From Saccoglossus kowalevskii (Eukaryota; Hemichordata; Enteropneusta; Harrimaniidae): 64,000 bases of DNA. Both the position numbers and the translations under genes were made by a program. Below, piece by piece: positions 1 through 10,100 of the stretch (position 1 is the stretch's first letter; every line of letters begins with the position of its first letter). The notes under the pieces were generated by a model. It ran no database searches. It was given only the letters and a program-made list of their open reading frames with translations, and was not told the DNA's origin. The stretch covers positions 332,613 through 396,612 of the forward strand of contig NW_003113963.1 in assembly GCF_000003605.2 (NCBI RefSeq), written 5' to 3'.

Positions 1-79
1 ATCAGTATGCTATGCTTTCTGTGCATCATCAGTATGCTATGCTTTCTGTGCATCATCAGTATGCTATGTTGTCTGCATC
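1..79. repeat. Short tandem repeat, 27-bp unit, about 3 copies
   Basis: Two identical 27-bp units (beginning ATCAGTATGCTATGC) lie at 1-27 and 28-54, followed by a shortened third unit to about 79. The array probably continues left of the window. No coding sense is visible. It sits in the presumed intron upstream of the first visible deacetylase-like exon. Confidence 0.8.
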
Positions 80-366
80 ATCAGTAATAATTTGGTGATA
101 ATAACCAAGGGGGTGAGAGATTACCGTAAAATCTGTTTTAGAAGCCGCATCTCTAGCTAATATAAGTTGCACCAATTCTTTTTGAATAATTAAGAACCAA
201 ACATTCACAATTTCTCATATGTGTAGATGCTCTAATTGAAGCCGCATCCCCTCTGTTGCATTGTACCATTTTAAAAGAAGCCATAGCTTCTAATACATAT
301 TTTACAGTAATTTATGTTGTCAAATATTTTTTTTGTCCTTTAATATCAAATTTGTGGACCCTGTCA

Positions 367-616
367 CTGGACACTGGTAGCATAGTGGTTTTTGCATCAG
401 ACTTATGATCGGTAGACCTAAGTTCAAATCCTACCTTAGACTGAACATCAAATGGGTCGACCCCTACCCTGGGTGAGTGTGCCACAGACTCAATGGGAAG
501 GCCAATTCCACTGGCTGAGATTCATTCACTAACGAATGCGACTTTAGGGTTAAGGTCCGCAGATGCTTTTGTTTGACCAAGCCTGGTTGACGCCAGGATA
601 ATGCATTAAAATTGCC
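367..616 (+). mobile_element. tRNA-headed SINE with perfect 17-bp target duplication
   Basis: The body begins with a tRNA-like head. An A-box-like TAGCATAGTGG lies at 378-388 and a B-box-like AGTTCAAATCC at 421-431, as in pol III promoters. A unique body of about 180 bp follows and ends in an AT-rich tail near GCATTAAAATTGCC. The same 17 bases (start ATTTGTGGACC) flank it at 350-366 and 617-633, the mark of LINE-driven target-primed insertion. A second copy lies in opposite orientation at about 5003-5252. The perfect duplication argues for a fairly recent insertion. The SINE family name was not determined. Confidence 0.85.
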
Positions 617-633
617 ATTTGTGGACCCTGTCA

Positions 634-1170
634 TTTCTAATTCTCCAAACACAGGATGCTTTCTCCGACTATACTGTTTGCCAATCTCTTGTGAACTATG
701 TGATACCACAGAAAGAATTACCACAAAATTTTGAAACAGATTGCCAATGTATTGCTATACCCAGAAATATATTGACAACTTGATTGATGAAATATTTTTT
801 CGTAGACGTCACTCATTAGATATCCTCTATTATTATTTTGACCTTTGACTTTAAACATCAAATTCAACTTTTGTCACTTTGCACCAAATAATACAGTACC
901 AGATTTGTTTCTAAAATACACACCTCTTACATGATATGAAACAATCGCACACAACCATCGGTTAACCAAATTCAGCAAAATTTTTGAGCACCACCATCTT
1001 AAAAAGTGTACGATCTCTACTTAGCATCAGTGTGTGTGAACGATTAGTGCCGCTTCACTGAACCACATATAGCCAGGATGTTTATATTCTAAACTATGTA
1101 TCAAATTTTCATAAAAATGAAGACATGTACTAACATAAACATTATTTCATATGTCTTAAATTATTTTTAG
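634..1170. other. No feature seen (presumed intron)
   Basis: AT-rich sequence between the SINE and the first recognisable exon of the deacetylase-like gene. No exon with a match to the missing N-terminal part of the enzyme was found here. Confidence 0.4.
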
Positions 1171-4100
1171 GACCAGATGGCTTAGACTTGGATAAGTACT
1201 GGAAATATCCAGGTAGGTACTATTTTATTGAGAATTAGTCTCTATAATCTGTTACTAGGCAGTAAACAAGCATCAGACGAGTTGATTATTCAGCGCAGAG
1301 TTATAGCTAACCTTTAGAGTGCTAGATATTTTTAAAAATTTAGTGCAAATATTTCCACATTTTGTAAAATTTTCACTAAATATCATCATATTTTGGACCG
1401 TACAGACAGTTTTAGATATTGTTTTTAGTTTTTGATCAAAAGGTTTGTCAATTTTTATCAACTTTTCATTAAAAGAGAAGCAGACTGTACAAAAAATTTT
1501 TGTAGATGGTGCCAAAAGTTGGCAATGGCACTCAAGAGGTTAATATACTGTAAAAGGATTAATTAATTCACTGGGTTTTATTTTTGCTTATTTCCATGAT
1601 CAATACACTTTGTATATGTTATGCCATGTTATCCAGTGTAAGTACCACATGATGTAAACCAGAACACAATATTCTTCAACTTTTGCTTAAAATCAACATC
1701 ATCACATTGAAAGTCCTAAAAATGCAGTTATTTCAACCGAAATGTTATCTAGCTGAGTACTGCAAATGCATAATTATTCACTGTGTTTAATTTCGTTATT
1801 TTCGCTGATGAGTAAAATCTGCTAAATTAATTCTAAAATAACAATAAAACTCTTTGTTTCCCTTATAAATTCTTGAAATTAAAACCCAGTGCATATGCTC
1901 AAAATATCATAATAGTGAAATTAAATGTCGGTGAAAATAAATGGTTTTACAATAGTTACTCTAAATGTGTCAGTCCGGCATTTCAAAACCAGTTGTTGTT
2001 TTTTTCTAAAATTTCACTCACTAATCTTAAGGCTTAGTTATTCTAGTGTTGTGTTCAATAATAATGTCTGAAATACACAAGCAAAATAGACCCCCATGCT
2101 GATTCACAAATTCCAATAGTTGTGTGAAGCCTATATTGCTTTGTCAGAGTGATTGCACAAATGTCCTGCATGTGAAAATACTAAATAAAGATCACTGCCT
2201 ATTAATCAAGGTTAAATTCTGTCATGTTTAGTTTCATCTGTTCCTCACCAAATCTTATTTCAGAATATCCACAGAAGCTGTTTCCCAAGTTAGGAGTCAC
2301 CTCGTTTCTTGCTACCATGGTGTTACCAAAGGATAACAAAAAATCCGAAACATTTGAAATTATTCAAACACTTGAAATCATAATAGGAAAGCCTGGTAAT
2401 GGTGCTATCTGTGAAGGCATACATGCAGAGGTAAGATTGGATCTTGAGTAAACAGTGCCACCACAGTTTATATAATGATTCTTTTGTTTTTAGGTTACAT
2501 AAGTTGTATTATATATTTGTTCTATATACTTGGTAGCATTAAATTAGATGTCTTGAACTTACGGTGGCAGGAACGTCCTTTGTGGGAGCGCGCACTCATT
2601 CATTGGTACAACAAATATCATTCAAACTCGGGTACATTGCTACAAATGTATGAAAAACTTAGTAGCAGGTGAAACTCCATAGACGACAATGTTAACATAT
2701 GACAAGATTGCTATATGAAAATGATGAACAAAGTTGAAAACATTGCTCAAAAATGGGAAATCAACATGCCAGTAATCAACTGCATGAAAAAAACTAACAT
2801 GTTGGCCAGCTCAAACTTTTACAAATCTCAGGTAAACAAGACACACCTACTGTATTTGGATTGCACCTAGAGAAATCACTGGAAAAACACAAAGATTAGA
2901 ACATCCAATTACACACAGAATAAACCCACAGGTACACAGCCGCTAAGTAGTAAACAAAAGACCACACCTTTGACCCAGGTGATCACGCCCTCAAACAGGG
3001 AGCACCTGAGAAAATAAATATTTAAAAAATTTCATTGGTTCTTGCAAGGCATTTAAATTGATTGTGGCATGTGTTGATTAGTGGCATGAGACCTTATGCT
3101 CTGTCGTGTTCATTATGTGACATATCTGCCCAAAACCAACATGCATTTTGCATGCATGCAATATGGGGACTGTAATGCTTTTATATTAAATGGCAATGGT
3201 TTTTGCACAGTCCATGTTTAGATTTTGTGCAAACTAAATCTTTGCATTGTTTATCATATGGGATGCATTATTGAATACATGTTGCAACAACATCACTCGC
3301 ATATTTGTTACACTATCCAGGGACCAATTGTCAATGACTTAGGGGGTCTTCCAGAAAGCGACAATGAGATGGACATTACAGAGTTTACCAGGCTGTTAGA
3401 TTCAATGCCGAGCTGTAAAGTTATGACTATAAGTCCCCATGTTGATAGGAAATCAGATTATCAGAGAATAAAACTGCTTCATGAAAGGTGAGTCAGCCAA
3501 ACAAGTTATAAAATATTGTATTCCATGTTGACACTGAGGATACAGACCTGTGAGGCAGTACCCTACAGGGTTACTACACTACCACCTGTCAGTTCGCAAA
3601 ATACCGAAGCTTTTCCACCATGAAAAAATTGTTTTCTGATCAATCATTTGTTGTAACAAACAAATTCCGATTTTGTTCTTTGGCATGATTTTCTAATCCA
3701 TGTAATGTAATTTTCTTGTCAACATATTTTTTGTTCAATAATTTGCTAAAAATAAACAAAAATAAAACATATTTTGATATGTACATAATATTATAATCAT
3801 TTACTCACACATGAGAATAACATAAATCTTACTTTCAAAACTTTTTTTGGCATGATTTTCTAATCAATGTAAAAATGAAGTTTTTGCAAAATAAATGTTG
3901 ATAATAAATACAATAAATAAATATAATAAACAATACATACACAGGCAGTCCTATAGGACATGAAAAGAAAAAAAAATGGCTGTCAGTTCATTTTTAAGAT
4001 CTTTGATTATTTATTATTATTTTTTTTTATTTCCAGAGGTATTGTTCCATCCCTTGGCCATGACAAAATAGCCACAGAAGATGACATACTTGGTGCACTG

Positions 4101-7100
4101 CAAACCGACCCGTCAGTACAGTTCCACATCACACATATATTCAACGTCTGTACTTTTCACCACAGGTAAACGATTGTTTACAACTGATAGAAATGATGAA
4201 TACCGTCATTATTACTATAAGGTTATTACGAAGATACCTAGTATGCACGAAGACAGTACAGTGGCAGTATCGATTGACGTGCAGCGGAGGTCGATGCAAC
4301 AGCGTACTGTCTGAGTGCATATTTTGAGGTATCTTCGTTATAACCTTATTATTATACATCTTTTTCTACCACGGATACATCATGGGAATGCCGAAATCTA
4401 AAAAGTTTAGAACAGAATCACTTCTTTGTATGGAGTCCGGTCAAACTCTGGCTGGTGGCAGCTATGTTTGTTTTTATTATTAGAGGACGCTTATGCACGT
4501 AATCATTCCATATTTGGAATTTGTATTTCCTAATATGGTAGGATGAAAATACTACGTAAAATACCGCAAAATTACGGCACGCTGAAACTTATGGCGTTAT
4601 GGTGACAGATTCCAAAGTGTTGGTCTTTTTCCTTATTTGGAAAATTTGTGTCTCATTTATGTCCCACTTTAGACACAGCATTTACATCATTAACTTTTTT
4701 TTTTAAGGAATCCAAGTTTGGTAAATTTTGGTTTGACTGAAGTATTTCCCAAGTTGGACAAATATAGTGGATTGACACCACCATCAGTTGAAGTCATTGG
4801 TGATATGCGTCATGTGTAAGTTTAAATTCTTTTTTTAAAAATAAAATTTTCTAGCTCTTTTTTTTATTAATGTTTTTTGTGCCAGGCGACAGTTCTGGAC
4901 ATTGAATGTCACTGTTGTCTCTGCTGACACATAGTGCATTTTTGCCACAGAAGTCATATCCATATTTGGGACTACATGACAGGGCTGTGCAGCCATCTTC
5001 CTATCAAATGGCAATTTAATGCGCTATCCTGGCGTCAACCAGGCTCGGTCGAACACAAGCACCTGCGGACCTTAACCAAGGTTCTTGCGAAGCCGCATTC
5101 GTTAGTGAATGAATCTCGGCCAGTGAAATTGGCCTTCCCATAGAGTCTGTGTCACACTCACCCAGGGTATGGGTCGACCCTTCGATGTTCAGCCTAAGGT
5201 AGGATTTTAACTTGAGTCTGATGCGAAAACCACTATGCTACCAGTGACCAGTTTCATTTACATTTCCATCTTCTTCTTGAAAACTTTGGGTGAACCTCTG
5301 TCTGATTTGTTCTTTTTGTGATTATATCTTCAATTCTCTATTTTTGGTGAATATTTTTGTCATTTTTGGTAGAAAATGCTATTTTCAGCTTCTGTTTGAT
5401 ACTGGGTATACCTAAGTATTCTTCATAATTAATGAATGTACTAAAATTATTTTAGAGAGAATGCCTTGTATAGGTGTTTTCACCTGATGCATTCTCCCCT
5501 TTGACACATACAGTTCATAAAACCTCTTTGAGGCACTGATATATTATTATATGTAACAATAATAAACAAACAAATAAATAAAGAAACAAACAAAAAGACT
5601 ATTATGTGAAGTATTTGGTTATAAAAATTTGTATGAATTGTGGGAAATATGTACTGAATTTTCAATGATTTTATTGAATGTTGTCGATCATTTCAGCTTC
5701 CAATTTTTCGCTCCTCTTTACACAAAGTAAACATGCATGTGTGTCTGTGTATCAAGTTTTCTCTGATATCTCAAGAACCACTTAGAAACTAGGCACAATT
5801 CTACTATATTATGAACACCTAACCTGATTCGATTTAGGTAGAAATCTGTGCATGTTAATTAGGTAATTTGCATAATAATTAGTTTTAGGATGTTTATTGT
5901 TTATCTTTACATCTGTTTGCACACTTGCATTGAAACTTAAGTGGTGTTCTCACTGGACGAAATAAGCCGTTGTCACAACGCCTTTTATTTGAGAATGTTG
6001 TTAAAATGCTTGTGTGAACAGAATACGCCATTGTGACGTCGTCGTTTTTGGCACCATTGTAAAAGGGGTAGACCAGATCCTAAACGCCGTTGTCACACCG
6101 GCTCTTGCACAACGCAATGTGCCGTGTGAACACAATACGACGGCCAAACGCCCTTTATTACCGACTTATTTATGCTTGTCATTACACAAGATGGCGTCAG
6201 AGGTTACAGGTCGAATGTCTAACTGGTCAGACAAAGAAACAAGATTACTGATATCTGTATGGAGAGAATCAAATATTCAAAGAATGATGGGCCGAACGTC
6301 TAGGAATGCTAGAGTATATGCTGTGATTGCAGAGAAAGCGACTGAAAAGGGGTTGGACAGAACGTCATTACAATGTCAACGGAAGATCAAAACTTTACGT
6401 GTAAAGTACAGAGAAGTGAATGAGCACAACTACAGAAGCGGTAGAGATCCGAAAACTATACCATTTTGGGATGAACTACACAAAATATTAGGTGGAAGGC
6501 CAGCATTCAATCCTCAAACACCGGTGTTTTTACTAAGTGAGATCGCGAGCAGATTATCTAATAATTGCACAACAAAAAAACAGTGTTAACACCGGCGTTT
6601 TTTAGACGTGTGAGAATGTAGCTTGACATGAGTTTGTACAGATCTAAAGGTATATTCTAATTAATCTGTGCATGTAATTTGCATAATAATTAATCATTTT
6701 AATTAGCTATCTTTTGACTAGTGTGTCAAGTATTCATGCTGTCAAATAGGATATTTATTTGGTACTAATCTATATACATGTGTATAATACATCTAATCCA
6801 CGTCTAAAAAAAACAACAACACAAAACATCAGTGTATAAATACAAAGTACCCCCGGTACTAACATTTCATTGTGCAACTTTATTAATTTATTCACGCCTA
6901 CTACATGGGCAGCCTCATCACGCCTACTACATGGGCAGCCTCATCACGCCTACTACATGGGCAGCCTCATCACGCCTACTACATGGGCAGCCTCATCACG
7001 CCTACTACATGGGCAGCCTCATCACGCCTACTACATGGGCAGCCTCATCACGCCTACTACATGGGCAGCCTCATCACGCCTACTACATGGGCAACCTCAT

Positions 7101-10100
7101 CACGCCTACTACATGGGCAGCCTCATCACGCCTACTACATGGGCAGCCTCATCACGCCTACTACATGGGCAGCCTCATCACGCCTACTACATGGGCAGCC
7201 TCATCACGCCTACTACATGGGCAGCCTCATCACGCCTACTACATGGGCAGCCTCATCACGCCTACTACATGGGCAATAATTTTAAACTCATAGTTGCTGT
7301 CGACATAGGAAGTAAAGTAAGCAAATAACACCGAATAAACGGCACGCTGTGTGGCGCAGATCGCGTGGACGGGTTTCATGTTCTCTGCACGTAATAAGCT
7401 CGGTTATTAAGCATCTTTTTTTGGGGATGCCCGGTGGCCGAGGGGAAGACGTGTAGTGGCGTGAAGCTAGGCGATTAGGTGCCGTACGCGAGCGCCGTTC
7501 GAGTCACGCACGCAGTACGTATTTACTATAATTAGACATAGTCTTTACCTTGCCGTTTATTCGGTGTTATTTGCTTACTACATGGGCAGCCTCATCACGC
7601 CTACTACATGGGCAGCCTCATCACGCCTACTACATGGGCAGCCTCATCACGCCTACTACATGGGCAGCCTCATCACGCATCACATCTCAGTGTATCCTTT
7701 AACCTTTTCACCACCAAACTTTTTCACCAAAATTTTTCTACACTTTTTTTTTGTATTCTTCAATATTCTGGAAATGATCCTAATTTTGGAGCCGACAGAC
7801 AAAATTTGAGTAAATTTTAAGTTTTTGTCCCATTCTTCTGAAGGAAAGTGCAACCTATACACAGGACTATTTTGTGAATTTGTCACGAAAAGAGGGAACT
7901 GGTGGCGAAAAGGTTAAGGTGCAACAAAACATGGTCTGTATTTTTGTCATGTGATCTTAAAGTGCCTGTGCAATGCCCACCCTCACGTTTCCCATTTTAG
8001 ATCTGTGTCTCACTGAAATGGGCAGTTATTGATTTTTTTGCTGAAAATGATTACTTGTATCCAAGTAAATTTTGGATATTTCACATGTTGTAGCCACGTC
8101 CACTTATCCTGAAACGGTCGACTGTTTCCGGATTTCCGACTCTGGCCGAAAGTGCGCCACCAAATGCCAAAATTTGAGAGGATGTCATACCCCTGAGCCG
8201 TAATAACACTGGTCATTCAGTATACTATAAACGATATACATTTTTCTCTATTTTTGTCTATTTTATTTTTTTTTGAGAGGGTTTTTAGATGTTGTGTTGT
8301 GGGCAGTTGCAGTGAAACGTATAGTCATAGTGTAAGTATTCACACGTTTCTAATCGATCCGAAGGTGCGACATCGGTGGACGAAAGCCACTCAACCTCAG
8401 ATTCTTTTTTTTGTGTGGAAAAACTGTCCTCGTCCATGAAAAAAACAACTAGGTTTAAAGAGAAGCGCCGACAACGTAAACCTGGCGCAACACTTTTGAA
8501 AGAAATAGATTCCAGACTAGCCCATGATCACCGAGGCGAATTTCAGAAGAATTTGCGATCCTGATTATCGTTTTATAGAGACCATTTAGTCCCTGTTAAG
8601 TAAAAGGTAGCAATACTTTTGTACAGTGACACGAAAATGAAGCGTTGGACAAACAGGAAATTACACAGCCCTTACACACTGCTAACTGTTTTTATTTTCG
8701 AAGGCTAAAAGTTTCTGAATTGTTTGGTGATTGGTGTTGAATGTCGAATTCACACCTCTGTTCTTTTTTTACCTCCATGCTTGCAGCTTGATCTGCGTAA
8801 TAATTTATGAAATAAGAATCCGGGCTTGGTCAATGTGTTTCCACCAAATGAAGTTTTAATATGATGTTATAATTATGACAATCATGCCATGGATCACGCT
8901 AACTCGAATCCACTCTGAATTTATCTGTATGTGTGTCGATCTCGATTATTTTTGTTATCCAATTAAACGCCGCTTTTAACGCACTTGCCCTCGTCGTGAC
9001 CTGACGCGTTCACCTATTTCAAAAAAATGTCAATTTATTTCCATGCGGCTGTCATTTTTTTTTTATTAACTGTGATTTGTCGTTTTTTTTAATTATTTTA
9101 TAGTGATCACTATAGTCTAATGTTTAGAATGTCAAAATATGTTCTCTTTTATTTTAATTTTGAAAGTTTTACTCAGACGATCGATGAAATAAAACAGTGT
9201 AGTGACGTGCCTAGTAACCTGCTAGATAACGAGATAATTCCGATGTCAAATTCTATTTTGTCCAGCGACAGTGTGTGCGCCGATGTCGGTGATGATCACG
9301 GTGACCAGCTACACCAGAACAGACATATTTCGCATCTAACTCAACCCCATGCAACAAAAATTGATACTATGTGTTCATTATGGTCCATTCTTCCTCGACG
9401 AACAAGTACATAAGTGACAACTTAGTCAAAGACGAGAAAATTTGCCTTATTTACACGTATCGGCAATGCAAGCTGCCATGCGACTTCCCCTTCTGACGTC
9501 ACAAGGGGAATTTCTGTATGCAAATGAGAAGCTAATGAGGAGCCTCGTTTTAAAATACACAAAAATAAAGTTGCCGTAGACCGAGTTTAAAACACATTTT
9601 TTCACTTAAAAAAAATAATTCATGCTTAGAAACATAAAAATTAATAATATTTATGTATCAATGGATAATTTTAGGCGTGAAAATAGCAGCCATTTCACAG
9701 GCACTTTAAATCTCGTTGGTAACTGAATAAATAAATTATGAGGAAGTAATAAAACATTTGTTTTTCTTTACAGTCACCCTCTGACTATTTCAACACTTTT
9801 GAAAACAAGGAGTATCAATAATGTAGCCTTTATATCAGATTGTACGGCTGAATCAAACCCGGGAAAGAAAGTGAAATATTGTGGTAGAGATGGTACGTAA
9901 ACTGTATATTTATTATAAAATAATAAAATTATGGGAATTCTCGGGGGCGGACATCCGGGAATTTTCAGCGCATGGCAACCATTACGGTGAAAACAAGCGC
10001 CGAAAATCTCTCAGAAAACGGTACGTTGGGATGGTTGTTGAGACTCCCCTGAACAGTGTAACAAGATTACCCCTGCGTGTGTAAAGCATATAAATTTAAT

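Noticed and set aside
2475-2672. 65-codon plus frame between deacetylase-like exons 2 and 3
   Set aside because: Would break the in-phase junction between exons 2 and 3, and has no family match.
6832-7328. Long overlapping open frames of HAYYMGSLITPTTW type
   Set aside because: They are translations of the 26-bp minisatellite, open in all three frames because the unit has no stop.
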